A DNA stretch of 64,000 nt from Paucibacter sp. KBW04 (GCF_003852425.1 NZ_QAJN01000014.1:124001-188000); one strand, 5' to 3'; shown: positions 16,685 to 26,456, counted from the first letter of the stretch. A program made the numbers and translations. The notes: generated by a model from the letters alone, not told the origin.

Positions 16685-19600
16685 TTACCCTTGCGTCACC
16701 TCCAGCGCCGGCGTGGTGATCGCCCCCGGCGTGCTCTTGCGGGCCAGCAAGGTGTACATGGTGGGCACGACGAAGAGCGTCAGCAAGGTACCCAAGCTCA
16801 TGCCGCCCACGATGACCCAGCCAATCTGCTGGCGGCTCTCGGCACCGGCACCGCTGGCCAGGGCCAGGGGGATGGCGCCCAGCACCATGGCACCGGTGGT
16901 CATCAGAATCGGCCGCAGGCGCAGGGCCGAGGCCTCCACCACCGCGTCCATCACCGAGCGGCCCTGCTGGCGCAGCTGATTGCTGAACTCGACGATCAGG
17001 ATGCCGTGCTTGGTGATCAGGCCCACCAGGGTGATCAAGCCGATCTGCGAATACACATTGAGCGTGCCGCCCGACCACTTCAGCGCCAGCAAGGCCCCCA
17101 CCATGGACAGCGGCACCGAGAGCAGGATCACAAAGGGATCGATAAAGCTCTCGAACTGAGCGGCCAAAACCAGGAAGATGAAGAGCAAGGCCAGGATGAA
17201 GACCAGGCCCAGGGCGCCGCTGCTGCTCTTGAACTCGCGCGAGACGCCGTTCAGCTCAGTGGCATAGCCCAGGGGCAGCAGCTTGGCCGCGGTGGCATCC
17301 ATAAAGGCCAAGGCCTCGCCCAGGGAATAGCCTGGCGCCAGATTGGCACTGAAGGAGACCGAGCGGCGCTGGTTGAAGTGATTCAACTCACGCGGGCTGA
17401 CCGCCTCACGCACCTTGACCAGGCTGCTCAGCGGCACCATCACATCGCCACGGCCGCGCACAAACAAGCGCTCTATCTGCTCGGGTGTGGCCCGGCCCGC
17501 CGCCTCGGTCTGCACCAAAACGTCGTACTGATCGGCACCGCGCTTGTAACGCGTCACCGCCCGGCTGCCCAGCATGGTCTCCACCGTGCGGGCAATCTGG
17601 TCGACCGAAACGCCCAGATCGGCGGCGCGCTCGCGGTCCACATCCATGAAGAGCTCGGGCTTGTTCAGGCGCAAATCGTTGTCGGGCTGGACCAGGCCGG
17701 GGTTCTTGCCCATCTCCGTCATAAAGCTCTGCGTCAGCGTGGCCAGATTGGCATAGCTGTCACTAGAGACCATGATGAAGTTCAACGGTCTATCCCGGAA
17801 GCCCTGGCCCAGGCTGGCCGGGGTGACGGGAAAGGCCTGCACACCGGGCAACATGCTCACCTTGGGCAGCATGTCCCGGGCGATTTCTTGCGTGCTGCGT
17901 TGACGTTCCGACCAGTCCACCGTGCGCAAGATGGCCAGGCCGGAATTAACCGTCGAGCCGCCGGCGAACAAAAAGGCCCGATCAAACTCGGGGTATGAGG
18001 CGGCGATGCGATCCACCGCGTCCAGGTAACGGGCGGTGAACTCCATGGTGGCGCCGTCCGGCCCGGTGACCGGCATAACGACCACACCCCGGTCCTCCAT
18101 CGGCGCCAGCTCCGATTTAGCCGTGCTGAACAAATACCAGCTACCGGCACCCGAAGCCAACATCAAGAGCACCACGGCCCAGCGCTGGCGCAGGGCCAAG
18201 CGCAAGGCGCGGGCATAGCTGTCGCTGATGGCCACCAGCATGCGCTCCATGCCCTGGTCGAAACGGCTGGGGCTGGGGTTGTGACGCAAGAGCTTGCTGC
18301 ACATCATGGGCGTCAGCGTCAGGGCCACAAAGCCGGACACCACCACGGCGCCTGCCAGAGTCAGGGCGAACTCCACAAACAGCCGCCCCGTGCGGCCCGG
18401 CGTGAAAGCCAGGGGCGCGAACACCGCCGCCAGCGTCATCGTCATGGCCAGCACAGCAAAAGCGATTTCCTTCGCACCCTTGAGCGCCGCCTGGAAGGGT
18501 TCCAGCCCTTCCTCGATATGGCGGAAGATGTTTTCCAGCACCACGATGGCATCGTCCACCACCAGGCCGATGGCCAGCACCAGGGCCAGCAGGGTCAGGG
18601 TGTTGACGGTAAAACCAGCCGCCGCCATCAAAGCAAAGCTACCAATCAAGCTGATCGGAATCGTCACCAAGGGAATGATGGAAGCGCGCAAGGTGCGCAG
18701 AAAGACGAACACCACCAGGGCCACCAGCACCACGGCCTCGCCGATCGTGCTGTAGACCGACTTGATCGAGCGGTCGATGAAGATGGAGTTGTCATTCGCC
18801 ATCACCACCTTGATGGTGTCGGGCAGATCGGCCTGCAGCTTGGGCAGCAAGTCGCGCACCCCGGCCGACACCTCCAAGGGATTGGCCGTGGCCTGGCGCA
18901 CCACGCCCAAGCTGACGGCGGGCACGCCGTTCAGGCGCACGCGCGAGCGCTCGCTGGCGGCGGCTTCCTCGATACGGGCCACGTCCCTCAGCCGGACCGT
19001 GGTGCCGGCGCCTTGTTTGACGACCACCTCGGCGAACTCGTCCACCTTGTTGATGTCGGTGCGCGCCGTCACGCTGAACTCGCGCTGCCGGCTCTCGATG
19101 CGGCCGGCCGGCACCTCCAGGTTTTGGCGGCGCAAGGCGTCTTCCACATCCTGCACCGTCAGCTTGTAGGCGGCCAGGCGGTCGGCGTCCAGCCAGATGC
19201 GCATGGCGTATTTGCGGTCACCGCCGGTCTGCACATCGGCCACACCGGGAATGGTCTGCAGGCGCGGCTTGACGACGCGCTCCACCAGATCGGTGATCTG
19301 CAGCGGGCTCAAGCTGTCGCTGATAAAGGCGATCCAGATGGTGGGCTGAGCATCGGCCTCCACCTTGGCCACCACCGGCTCATCGGCCGCATCGGGCAGG
19401 CGGCCACGCACCCGGGCCACGCGGTCACGCACATCGGCGGCGGCATCGTCGGGGTTCTTGCTGAGCTTGAAGCGGGCGGTGATCTGGCTGGACTCGGTGC
19501 GCGAGCTGGAGGTCAAGACCTCCACCCCGTCGATACCGGCGATGGAGTCTTCCAGCGGTTTGGTGATCTGGCCCTCGATCACCTCGCTGGAGGCGCCCAC

Positions 19601-19753
19601 CAAGCGGGTGCTGACGGTCACCACCGGCTCGTCGATGCGCGGGTACTCGCGCAGCGACAGATGGCTGAAGGACACGATGCCCACCAGCAGCAGGATCAAA
19701 GACATCACCGTCGCGAAGACGGGGCGGCGGATGGAGATTTCGGAAAGTCGCAT
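16685..19753 (-). CDS. RND multidrug efflux pump, inner-membrane transporter (HAE-1 type)
   Basis: This 1022-residue protein is an AcrB/MexB-type resistance-nodulation-division transporter that expels hydrophobic compounds using the proton gradient. The start MRLSEISIRRPVFATVMSLI gives TM1. Two periplasmic porter regions are each followed by a block of membrane helices. The proton-relay region in TM4 reads LVLAIGLVVDDAIVVLENI with the two adjacent aspartates, and the TM10-12 block ends near the C-terminus. I chose the ATG at 19753; the open frame upstream overlaps the adaptor gene and is not protein-like. The adaptor gene precedes it by 13 bp. No outer-membrane channel gene follows, so a TolC/OprM-like partner must be supplied from elsewhere. 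Confidence 0.96.
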   Translation of the reverse strand: MRLSEISIRRPVFATVMSLILLLVGIVSFSHLSLREYPRIDEPVVTVSTRLVGASSEVIEGQITKPLEDSIAGIDGVEVLTSSSRTESSQITARFKLSKNPDDAAADVRDRVARVRGRLPDAADEPVVAKVEADAQPTIWIAFISDSLSPLQITDLVERVVKPRLQTIPGVADVQTGGDRKYAMRIWLDADRLAAYKLTVQDVEDALRRQNLEVPAGRIESRQREFSVTARTDINKVDEFAEVVVKQGAGTTVRLRDVARIEEAAASERSRVRLNGVPAVSLGVVRQATANPLEVSAGVRDLLPKLQADLPDTIKVVMANDNSIFIDRSIKSVYSTIGEAVVLVALVVFVFLRTLRASIIPLVTIPISLIGSFALMAAAGFTVNTLTLLALVLAIGLVVDDAIVVLENIFRHIEEGLEPFQAALKGAKEIAFAVLAMTMTLAAVFAPLAFTPGRTGRLFVEFALTLAGAVVVSGFVALTLTPMMCSKLLRHNPSPSRFDQGMERMLVAISDSYARALRLALRQRWAVVLLMLASGAGSWYLFSTAKSELAPMEDRGVVVMPVTGPDGATMEFTARYLDAVDRIAASYPEFDRAFLFAGGSTVNSGLAILRTVDWSERQRSTQEIARDMLPKVSMLPGVQAFPVTPASLGQGFRDRPLNFIMVSSDSYANLATLTQSFMTEMGKNPGLVQPDNDLRLNKPELFMDVDRERAADLGVSVDQIARTVETMLGSRAVTRYKRGADQYDVLVQTEAAGRATPEQIERLFVRGRGDVMVPLSSLVKVREAVSPRELNHFNQRRSVSFSANLAPGYSLGEALAFMDATAAKLLPLGYATELNGVSREFKSSSGALGLVFILALLFIFLVLAAQFESFIDPFVILLSVPLSMVGALLALKWSGGTLNVYSQIGLITLVGLITKHGILIVEFSNQLRQQGRSVMDAVVEASALRLRPILMTTGAMVLGAIPLALASGAGAESRQQIGWVIVGGMSLGTLLTLFVVPTMYTLLARKSTPGAITTPALEVTQG

Positions 19754-19766
19754 GGCGGCGCCCGCT

Positions 19767-20963
19767 TCAGTTCTTGCTTGCTGCTGAGGACGCTGCAGGA
19801 GCTGCTTGGGTACGAGCCGCCCCTTGCTTGTCCACATCGACCACGGTCAAGACCTGACCCTCGCCCTTCAAGAGCTTGGCCTGGCCGGCCGTCACCACCC
19901 GGTCGCCGGCCTGCACGCCTTCCAACAGTTCAACCTTGCCCGGCAGGCGCAGGCCAATCTTGGCCTCCATGCGTTGGGCGGTGGGCGCCCCACCCTTCTC
20001 ACCAGGGACCAGCTTGATGATGTATTGCTTGCCGCCCTGGGGCACCAAGGCCTCCTCGGGCACCAGCAAGGCGTTTTGATGGGTGGCGAACAAGACCCGC
20101 ACCCGGGCGAACAGGCCCGAGCGCAGTTCGGAATGCACGCCATCGAGCTTGGCGCGGACCAGCAGGGAGCGGCCATTGGCCTCCAGCTGCGTATCCAGGG
20201 CTTCCACCTTGGCCTTGAAATTGCGGCCGGGCAAGGCGTCCAGGGCCAGCTCCACCGCCTGGCCCAGCTTGAGCTGGGGCACAAAGCGCTCGGGCAGGCG
20301 GAAGTCCACCCACAGCGAAGACGAATCCTCCAGGCCGACCAGATCGCTGCCGTCCTTGACGTAATCGCCCAGATTGACGGCACGGATGCCGGCCACGCCG
20401 TCAAAAGGTGCGCGCACCTGCATGCGGCCCAGCTGGGCACGGCTCAGGGCGACTTGCGCCTCGGCCACCTGCAGGTTTGACAAAGCCTGGTCCACCACAC
20501 TGGCGCTGACGAAGTTCTGGGCCAGCAACTCGCGGTTGCGCTTCAGATTGGCACTGGCGATGCTGGCCTGGGCCTCGGCTTGTTGGAGCTGGGCGGCCTG
20601 CAAGCTGTCGTCCAGCTGCACCAAAACCTGCCCCTTGCGCACCGGCTGGCCATCGACAAAGCCCAGCTTGACGATGCGGCCGCTGACTTCAGGCTTCAGC
20701 AGCACCGACTGGCGGGCCCGCAAGGTGCCGACCGCCTGGGCGTCCACCGCCAAGTCCAGCGACTCCACCCGCCCCGCCTCCACCGCGATGGGGGCCGCCG
20801 GTCCCTTGCCCACGCCCCCGCCGCCAGCCCCAGCCGACGCCGGGGCAGGCAAAGTTTTGGCTGGCCCGCTCTTGTTCTGCCACCAATAGGCGGAGCCACT
20901 CAGGATGAGCAGAGCAAAGACGGCGGCCGGGGCCACCCACGAGGTTTTTTTGTGCTGTGTCAT
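19767..20963 (-). CDS. RND efflux periplasmic adaptor (membrane fusion protein)
   Basis: This 398-residue protein bridges the RND transporter and an outer-membrane channel. An N-terminal membrane anchor is seen at about residues 9-28 (WVAPAAVFALLILSGSAYWW), then a Gly/Pro/Ala-rich linker. The lipoyl half-motif SVLLKPEVSGRIVKLGFVDG is followed by the coiled-coil hairpin (LQAAQLQQAEAQASIASANL ...). The second lipoyl half is RAPFDGVAGIRAVNLGDYV, followed by beta-barrel and membrane-proximal domains. It is the first gene of a two-gene operon with the pump. No repressor gene lies immediately upstream, so regulation is not apparent from the window. Confidence 0.95.
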   Translation of the reverse strand: MTQHKKTSWVAPAAVFALLILSGSAYWWQNKSGPAKTLPAPASAGAGGGGVGKGPAAPIAVEAGRVESLDLAVDAQAVGTLRARQSVLLKPEVSGRIVKLGFVDGQPVRKGQVLVQLDDSLQAAQLQQAEAQASIASANLKRNRELLAQNFVSASVVDQALSNLQVAEAQVALSRAQLGRMQVRAPFDGVAGIRAVNLGDYVKDGSDLVGLEDSSSLWVDFRLPERFVPQLKLGQAVELALDALPGRNFKAKVEALDTQLEANGRSLLVRAKLDGVHSELRSGLFARVRVLFATHQNALLVPEEALVPQGGKQYIIKLVPGEKGGAPTAQRMEAKIGLRLPGKVELLEGVQAGDRVVTAGQAKLLKGEGQVLTVVDVDKQGAARTQAAPAASSAASKN

Positions 20964-21081
20964 TCGATTCTCCGAGCGCGGAACTCTATCCGCTCAGGGC
21001 GAATCGGCAAGCAGCAAAGGTCTGAAATACGGGCTGAGAGGGCCCAACGGCGGGTGGCCTGCGCACAGACCACGCGCAGAC

Positions 21082-21570
21082 TCAGCGCGGCGCCGCGTTT
21101 ACACCCTTGTTGGCCAGGGCGTCGGCCCGCTCATTGCCCGGGTCACCGGCATGGCCCTTGACCCAGCGCCACTCGACTTGGTGCAACTTCTCCAGGGCCT
21201 GCAGGCGTTGCCAGAGGTCGGCGTTCTTGACCGGCTTGTTGTCGGCCGTCTTCCAGCCCCGGCGCTGCCAGCCACCGATCCACTCGGTGATGCCTTTGCG
21301 CACGTACTCGCTGTCGGTGTAGATGATGATCTGGCAGCTGCGCTTGAGCGAGGCCAGGGCCTCGATGGGGGCGCTCAGCTCCATGCGGTTGTTGGTGGTG
21401 TTGGCCTCGCCACCGAACAACTCCTTCTCATGCTCGCCCGCTTTCAGCCAAGCCCCCCAGCCGCCACGGCCCGGGTTGCCCTTGCAAGCGCCATCGGTGT
21501 AAATCACCACCTGAGGCTTGGCAATCGCGGGGCGCGCGGGCGCGGGGGAATTCGGTTCAGCTTGAGTCAT
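21082..21570 (-). CDS. rnhA: Ribonuclease HI
   Basis: This 162-residue enzyme cuts the RNA strand of RNA-DNA hybrids during replication and R-loop removal. All catalytic residues are visible: Asp26 ([16 protein letters not shown]), Glu64 ([11 protein letters not shown]), Asp86 (YTDSEYV) and Asp150 ([11 protein letters not shown]), plus His140 in [11 protein letters not shown]. The basic handle region ([17 protein letters not shown]) is present. An N-terminal extension of about 20 residues rich in Ala and Pro precedes the fold. The gene starts at 21570 and overlaps the stop of the upstream methyltransferase gene as ATGA, so the two are translationally coupled. Confidence 0.97.
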   Translation of the reverse strand: MTQAEPNSPAPARPAIAKPQVVIYTDGACKGNPGRGGWGAWLKAGEHEKELFGGEANTTNNRMELSAPIEALASLKRSCQIIIYTDSEYVRKGITEWIGGWQRRGWKTADNKPVKNADLWQRLQALEKLHQVEWRWVKGHAGDPGNERADALANKGVNAAPR

Positions 21571-22370
21571 GGCGATGGGAGAACTTTTTTTGTTGACTTG
21601 ATTTTGTGTTGATGAGAGGCCACCACCGGCGCGGCGGTGGCTCGTTTGGGCTTGGTCCGGCGCTCAAGACCGACCAAGCGCATGCCGCGGACTCGCTTGA
21701 CGGCCACCAAAAAATACACGGCCCCCAGCACCGGCCACCAACGAGCGCCCAAGGGCTCGATCCAGGACCAGCGCTCCAGCCAGCGCGCCGTGCGCAGCGG
21801 TGGGCTGTAAGCGCCGAAGTGGGCCACGCCCACCTCGAAGCTGAGCAAGCGCAACCAGTCGCGCAAGCGCCAGTAGCCGATGAACTCGCCTTGCTGGGGC
21901 AAAAACAGCGGCGACCGGCCCGGAGAATAGCGCCCCAGATTCTGCCTCAAGCCCCACAAGCTGGCCGGGTTCAGGCCCGAGATCACCACGCGCCCTTCCG
22001 GCCGCAAGACCCGCTCCACCTCGCGCAAGGCCTGGTGGGGGTCGTGGGCCAGCTCCAACGCATGGGGCAGGAGAATCAGGTCCAGGCTATTGCTCTCGAA
22101 GGGCAGCGCGTCAAAGTCGCACAGAAGATCCAGCTGAACGGCTGTGGGCGCTACGGCGCCCTCGGCCGCGTGCTCATTGCCCAGCCAGCGATGCGGCATG
22201 CGGTTGGCGCGCAAGCCCTGCAATTCGGGCAAGCCCAGCTGCAGGGCGTGGAAGCCAAACAAGTCGGCCACGGCGGCGTCGAACTGCGCTTGCTCCCAGT
22301 CCAGCAGATACTGGCCCGGCGGCGTTTGCAGCCAGGCACCCAACTCTATAATCGTGGCTTCGCGTGTCAT
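21567..22370 (-). CDS. Class I SAM-dependent methyltransferase
   Basis: This 267-residue protein looks like an S-adenosylmethionine-dependent methyltransferase of the UbiE/Methyltransf_11 type. The core motifs are partly degenerate: the SAM-binding glycine loop is not obvious, but [20 protein letters not shown] (motif IV region) and [21 protein letters not shown] (post-motif) are typical. A C-terminal hydrophobic stretch ([19 protein letters not shown]) is followed by a Lys/Arg-rich tail. I chose the ATG at 22370; the frame upstream runs into the divergent gloB gene. This gene beside rnhA and gloB is a common gammaproteobacterial and betaproteobacterial arrangement. The substrate is unknown. 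Confidence 0.85.
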   Translation of the reverse strand: MTREATIIELGAWLQTPPGQYLLDWEQAQFDAAVADLFGFHALQLGLPELQGLRANRMPHRWLGNEHAAEGAVAPTAVQLDLLCDFDALPFESNSLDLILLPHALELAHDPHQALREVERVLRPEGRVVISGLNPASLWGLRQNLGRYSPGRSPLFLPQQGEFIGYWRLRDWLRLLSFEVGVAHFGAYSPPLRTARWLERWSWIEPLGARWWPVLGAVYFLVAVKRVRGMRLVGLERRTKPKRATAAPVVASHQHKIKSTKKVLPSP

Positions 22371-22409
22371 GGATATCGCCGCATGAATCTCGCCGTTTAA
22401 AAAGGCTGC

Positions 22410-23210
22410 ATGGAACGAGTCGCTCCCCTCAGCATTGCCGCAATCCCCGCTTTCGCGGACAACTACATCTGGATGATCCACGATGGCCAGCAAGCCCTCG
22501 TGGTCGATCCGGGTGATGCGGCACCGGTGTTCGCAGCCTTGGCGGCGCAGTCCCTCCGCTTGGGCTGCATTCTAGTAAGCCACCACCACCCCGATCATGT
22601 TGGTGGCGTGGCGGCCTTGCGCGAGGCCTTTTCGGTGCCGGTCTACGGCCCAGCCCGAGAGCCCATGCCCGAACCCTGCATCCGGGTGAGCGAGGGTGAA
22701 AGCCTGAGCCTGCTGGGCCGCGAGTTTCAAGTGCTGGAAGTGCCCGGTCATACCGCCGGCCATATCGCCTTCTTGCTGGCGCAGCCGAATGCGGGGGAGG
22801 CGCCCGCCCTGTTCTGTGGCGACACCTTGTTCTCTGGCGGCTGCGGGCGCTTGTTCGAAGGCACACCGGCGCAGATGCACCAGTCCCTGCAAAAGCTGGC
22901 CGCCCTGCCTGCCGACACCCGGGTGTTCTGCACACACGAATACACCTTGGCCAATCTGCGCTTCGCCCGCCATATCGAGCCCGACAACAAGGCCTTGCGC
23001 GACTACCAAGCCTGGTGCGAGCAGCAACGCGCGCAAGACCTGCCCACCCTGCCCTCCACGCTGGCGCTTGAGCTACAGATCAACCCCTTTCTGCGCTGCG
23101 GCGAGGCCTCGGTGAGGGCCGCCGTGCTCCAGGGCCAGCCAGACTCAGCCAGCACGACCCTTATCGACATCTTTGGCCGCTTGCGGCAATGGAAGAACGA
23201 CTTCAGATGA
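22410..23210 (+). CDS. gloB: Hydroxyacylglutathione hydrolase (glyoxalase II)
   Basis: This 266-residue metallo-beta-lactamase-fold enzyme hydrolyses S-D-lactoylglutathione to D-lactate and glutathione, the second step of methylglyoxal detoxification. The binuclear metal motif is SHHHPDHVGG (residues 57-66). Further ligands are in VPGHTAGHIAF, in FCGDTLFSGGCGRLFEG and in CTHEYTLANLRFA. The C-terminal substrate-binding region contains the conserved RQWKNDFR ending. Length is standard. It begins 40 bp from the divergent methyltransferase start and overlaps the next gene by four bases (ATGA). Confidence 0.97.
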   Translation: MERVAPLSIAAIPAFADNYIWMIHDGQQALVVDPGDAAPVFAALAAQSLRLGCILVSHHHPDHVGGVAALREAFSVPVYGPAREPMPEPCIRVSEGESLSLLGREFQVLEVPGHTAGHIAFLLAQPNAGEAPALFCGDTLFSGGCGRLFEGTPAQMHQSLQKLAALPADTRVFCTHEYTLANLRFARHIEPDNKALRDYQAWCEQQRAQDLPTLPSTLALELQINPFLRCGEASVRAAVLQGQPDSASTTLIDIFGRLRQWKNDFR

Positions 23211-24913
23211 GCGCATCCCCGCACAGCCACTCCCCCCGCCTCCGCCCCCGCTTCACCTTCGCACCGGTCGCCCTGATCGCGCTGCTGCTGAGCGCCTGCG
23301 CCAGCACCACGCCCGGCTTGAACGCCGGCAACGAGCAGGCCTCCGACACCAAGCCCAGCGACCGTCACGCCCAGACGCGCAGCTTTGGCAATAGCTCGGG
23401 CACCCAGGCCGTGGCCAAGGCAGGCGCTGCCCAGGCCAAGACGGATGCCGCGCTGCCGGTGCTGGAAGACAGCCTGCGCCCCGGCGTGGCGGTGGATCTG
23501 AACGAGGCCCAAGCCCAGCAAGACCTGTGGGGCCGGGTGCGAGGCGGCTTTGCCATGGCCGAGCTGGACAACGACCTGGTGCGCAAGGCCGAGAACTGGT
23601 ACAGCAGCCGCCCCGACTATGTGGGCCGCATGACCGAGCGCGGCAGCCGTTATCTCTTCCATGTGATGGAAGAGGTGGACAAGCGCGGCATGCCCTCAGA
23701 AATGGCGCTGCTGCCCTTTATCGAGAGCGCCTTCAACCCGCAAGCTCTGTCCACCGCCAAGGCCTCGGGCATGTGGCAGTTTGTGCCGGCCACCGGTCGC
23801 GACTTTGCGCTCAAGCAAAACATCTTCCGCGACGATCGCCGCGATGTACTGGCCTCGACCCGCGCCGCCCTGGACTATCTGAGCCGCCTGAACAAGAAGT
23901 TTGGCGACTGGCATCTGGCACTGGCCGCCTACAACTGGGGCCAGGGCAATGTGCAGCGCGCCATCGAGCGCAACCAACGCGCCGGCCTGCCCACGGACTA
24001 CGAGAGCCTGCGCATGCCCGATGAGACGCGCTACTACATCCCCAAGCTGCAGGCGGTCAAAAACATCATCCTGGCGCCCGAGAAGTTCAACCTCACTTTG
24101 CCGCCGGTGGCCAACCACCCCTATTTCCTGAGCGTGAACATCGACCGCGATATGGATGTGGACGTGGCCGCCCGCCTGGCCGGCCTGAGCGTGGAAGAGT
24201 TCAAGCAGTTCAACCCGCAGATGAACAAGCCGGTGATGCTGGCGGCCAAGACCAGCCAGGTGCTGCTGCCCTACGACAACGCCAGCGCCTTCGCCGTCAA
24301 TCTGGCCGCCCACCGCGGCCCCTTGGCCAGCTGGACGGCCTGGGTGGTGCCGCGCACCATGAAGTCCGCCGAGGCGGCCCGTCAGGTGGGCATGCCCGAG
24401 GCTCAGCTGCTGGACATCAACAAGATCCCGCCCCGCATGCTGGTCAAGCAGGGCTCGACCCTGCTGGTCTCACGCACGGCGCACCGGGATGATGATGTGT
24501 CCGAGCATCTGGCCGACAACGCGAGCATCGCCTTCGCCCCCGATGTGCCGCCGCTGCGCAAGCAAAGCGTGAAGGTTCGCAAGGGCGATACGGTGGCCGC
24601 CATCGCCGCGCGTTACCGCGTCAGCGAAGCGCAGCTGGCGCAGTGGAACAAGGTGAGCACCTCGGCCCGCTTCAAGGCCGGCCAGATGGTGGTGGTTTAC
24701 ACGCCGGTGTCGGCCAAGAACAGCACGCGCAGCGCCCAAGCCCCGCAACGCGGCAAGGCTCAGGCCAAGGCTCGCCCGGTGCGCACCGTGCAGACGGCGC
24801 AAAGCAGCCGCACGGCCAAGCCGACCAAGAGCAGCCGCCCGGTCAAGGCCCAGGCGAATGGCCGTCAGGTCACCGCCTCGGCCCAGGGCAATGGGGAATC
24901 CCGTCAGCGCTAA
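23207..24913 (+). CDS. mltD: Membrane-bound lytic murein transglycosylase D with LysM domain
   Basis: This 568-residue lipoprotein cleaves peptidoglycan glycan strands to 1,6-anhydro products. The lipobox LLSAC (Cys31) anchors it. The SLT catalytic domain spans roughly residues 120-290, with catalytic glutamate near residue 173 in PFIESAFNPQALS, the motif ASGMWQFVPATGRDFAL, and AYNWGQGNVQRAI. A clear LysM domain follows at about 450-495 (VKVRKGDTVAAIAARYRVS), and a weaker LysM-like repeat lies before it. The last 65 residues are a Lys/Ala/Gln-rich low-complexity tail. The start at 23207 overlaps the gloB stop as ATGA and is preferred over an in-frame ATG at 23189 inside gloB. Confidence 0.94.
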   Translation: MSASPHSHSPRLRPRFTFAPVALIALLLSACASTTPGLNAGNEQASDTKPSDRHAQTRSFGNSSGTQAVAKAGAAQAKTDAALPVLEDSLRPGVAVDLNEAQAQQDLWGRVRGGFAMAELDNDLVRKAENWYSSRPDYVGRMTERGSRYLFHVMEEVDKRGMPSEMALLPFIESAFNPQALSTAKASGMWQFVPATGRDFALKQNIFRDDRRDVLASTRAALDYLSRLNKKFGDWHLALAAYNWGQGNVQRAIERNQRAGLPTDYESLRMPDETRYYIPKLQAVKNIILAPEKFNLTLPPVANHPYFLSVNIDRDMDVDVAARLAGLSVEEFKQFNPQMNKPVMLAAKTSQVLLPYDNASAFAVNLAAHRGPLASWTAWVVPRTMKSAEAARQVGMPEAQLLDINKIPPRMLVKQGSTLLVSRTAHRDDDVSEHLADNASIAFAPDVPPLRKQSVKVRKGDTVAAIAARYRVSEAQLAQWNKVSTSARFKAGQMVVVYTPVSAKNSTRSAQAPQRGKAQAKARPVRTVQTAQSSRTAKPTKSSRPVKAQANGRQVTASAQGNGESRQR

Positions 24914-24929
24914 GTCTGGTTGAGTGAGT

Positions 24930-25325
24930 TCAGCGGGCGCTGAAAAACAGCGCCACGCTGCAGCCCAGGGCGATGAACCAGACCAGAGAACGCAGGCTGG
25001 GTTTGTCGGCCACATAAAGCCAGATATAGACGGCACGCGCCGCCAGAAAGCCCAGCGCCAGTGCGTCCACCGTGGCCTGCGGCGCCTTGAGCTGATGCGC
25101 AACCAGCACGCCAGCGATGAAGAGCGGCAAGGCCTCGAAGCTATTGGCCTGGGCCGCATTGGCCCGCGCCTGCCAGCCGCTTTGCTGGGCCAGCCAGGCA
25201 CGCGGATCATGGTTGTCATAACCGCCCTCGCGGCGCGAGCGCCCGAAGCCGCGCGACTTGGCCAGGCCCGCGCACACAATGGGCAGCAGGCAGGCGACGA
25301 TGATGCTGTAGTAGGCGATGGTCAT
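24930..25325 (-). CDS. MAPEG family membrane protein
   Basis: This 131-residue protein has the four-helix pattern of the MAPEG family (membrane-associated proteins in eicosanoid and glutathione metabolism). The motif ARANAAQANSFEALPLFIAG near residues 56-75 is the family hallmark region, and LALGFLAARAVYIWLYVADK follows. Bacterial members are small inner-membrane proteins, some with glutathione transferase or peroxidase activity; others are uncharacterised. It is convergent with mltD (16-bp gap) and lies just downstream of recR with about 27 bp between them, so it may be co-transcribed with recR. The exact role is unknown. Confidence 0.85.
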   Translation of the reverse strand: MTIAYYSIIVACLLPIVCAGLAKSRGFGRSRREGGYDNHDPRAWLAQQSGWQARANAAQANSFEALPLFIAGVLVAHQLKAPQATVDALALGFLAARAVYIWLYVADKPSLRSLVWFIALGCSVALFFSAR

Positions 25326-25352
25326 GCAGGGATTCCTCGCGTTATTGAAGCT

Positions 25353-25934
25353 TTAGCGCCTGTCTACCAGGGCGTGGGCGATGGTGCCCAGATCCACATA
25401 CTCCAACTCGCTGCCCACCGGCACGCCCCGCGCCAGACGGGTGGCGCGAATGCCGCGCGAGCGCAAGGCCTCGCTCAGCACATGGGCCGTGGCCTCGCCC
25501 TCGGCAGTAAAGCTGGTGGCCAGAATGACCTCCTCCACCGCGGTTTCGGCGGCCCGCTGCAAGAGCTCGGCCGCGCCGATCTGGCGCACACCCACCCCGT
25601 CCAGCGGGCTGATGCGGCCCAGCAGCACGAAGTAATAGCCTTTGTAGGAATTGCTGCGCTCCAGCGCCGCCTGATCGGCGGGCGACTCCACCACGCAGAG
25701 CAGGCGGGCGTCCCGCGCCGGGTCGGCACAGATGCTGCACACCGGCGTCTCGCTGAAGGTGTGGCAGCGCTGGCAGTGGCCGATCTGCTCGGCCGCGGCC
25801 TGCAGAGCCAGGGCCATGCTGCGCGCGCCTTCGCGGTCATGCTGCAGCAGGTGGTAAGCCATGCGCTGGGCCGACTTCTGCCCCACGCCGGGCAGGCGCT
25901 TGAGCGCCTCGATCAATTGCTCAAGAACCGTCAC
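25353..25934 (-). CDS. recR: Recombination mediator protein RecR
   Basis: This 193-residue protein helps RecO load RecA on single-stranded DNA at gaps. It shows the full RecR layout: the helix-hairpin-helix region [20 protein letters not shown], the C4 zinc finger [16 protein letters not shown] (about residues 54-69), and a Toprim domain with [14 protein letters not shown] and the later [13 protein letters not shown]. The start codon appears to be GTG at 25934, since no in-frame ATG is closer to the expected N-terminus. It sits 19 bp after ybaB, in the conserved dnaX-ybaB-recR order. Confidence 0.96.
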   Translation of the reverse strand: MTVLEQLIEALKRLPGVGQKSAQRMAYHLLQHDREGARSMALALQAAAEQIGHCQRCHTFSETPVCSICADPARDARLLCVVESPADQAALERSNSYKGYYFVLLGRISPLDGVGVRQIGAAELLQRAAETAVEEVILATSFTAEGEATAHVLSEALRSRGIRATRLARGVPVGSELEYVDLGTIAHALVDRR

Positions 25935-25953
25935 TGGCTGCGGCGGGCGGTGA

Positions 25954-26280
25954 TCAGAAGGGGAATTTCATGCCGGGAGGCATGGGCATGCCGGCGGTCA
26001 GCTTGCCCATTTTTTGCGCGCTCACCTCTTCGGCGCGGCGCACCGCGTCGTTGAAGGCGGCAGCCACCAGGTCTTCCAGCATGTCCTTGTCATCGGCCAG
26101 CAGGCTGGGGTCGATGGTGACGCGCTTGACGTCGTTCTTGCAGGTCATCAAGACCTTGACCAAGCCGGCGCCCGACTGGCCTTCCACTTCCACATGCGCC
26201 AGTTCTTCCTGCGCCTTCTTCAGATTGTCTTGCATGGCCTGGGCTTGTTTCATCAAGCCAGCGAGTTGACCCTTCATCAT
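25954..26280 (-). CDS. ybaB: YbaB/EbfC family nucleoid-associated protein
   Basis: This 108-residue DNA-binding protein forms dimers that coat and bridge DNA. The sequence is typical: [20 protein letters not shown] at the N-terminus, then [40 protein letters not shown] and a short Gly/Met/Pro-rich end ([16 protein letters not shown]). I chose the first of two adjacent ATG codons (26280); the second at 26277 is equally possible. Upstream it is separated from dnaX by about 190 bp containing a chain of hairpins. Its place between dnaX and recR is conserved across proteobacteria. Confidence 0.95.
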   Translation of the reverse strand: MMKGQLAGLMKQAQAMQDNLKKAQEELAHVEVEGQSGAGLVKVLMTCKNDVKRVTIDPSLLADDKDMLEDLVAAAFNDAVRRAEEVSAQKMGKLTAGMPMPPGMKFPF

Positions 26281-26338
26281 TTTTCCTACTCCTGTTTGCA
26301 AAGAAATTGGTTCACCGTATGGCATTCGGGCCGAGCGC

Positions 26339-26456
26339 CGGGCCGCCCCAAGCCGGCCCGCGCTGGCAATGTTTGGCGGTCAAGCCGCCAAGCATTGCCG
26401 TCCCCCTGGGGGACCGACCAGACTCGCCCACGTTCAGCGGGGCGAGATTGGGCGAG
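26339..26456. repeat. Chain of four intergenic hairpins between dnaX and ybaB
   Basis: Four inverted repeats follow each other: CGGGCCG arms at 26339-26345 and 26354-26360; 14-bp arms with one G-T pair at 26366-26379 and 26385-26398; 7-bp arms at 26400-26406 and 26408-26414; and CTCGCCC arms at 26423-26429 and 26450-26456. Both genes read through this stretch on the minus strand. It could partly separate dnaX from ybaB-recR expression, protect RNA ends, or be a repeat-family insertion. There is no T-run making it a clear terminator. Confidence 0.65.

Noticed and set aside
18281-20017. A 578-codon open frame on the plus strand opposite the RND pump gene
   Set aside because: The translation is dominated by His, Gln and Gly with no recognisable motif, as expected for the complement of a GC-rich coding region.
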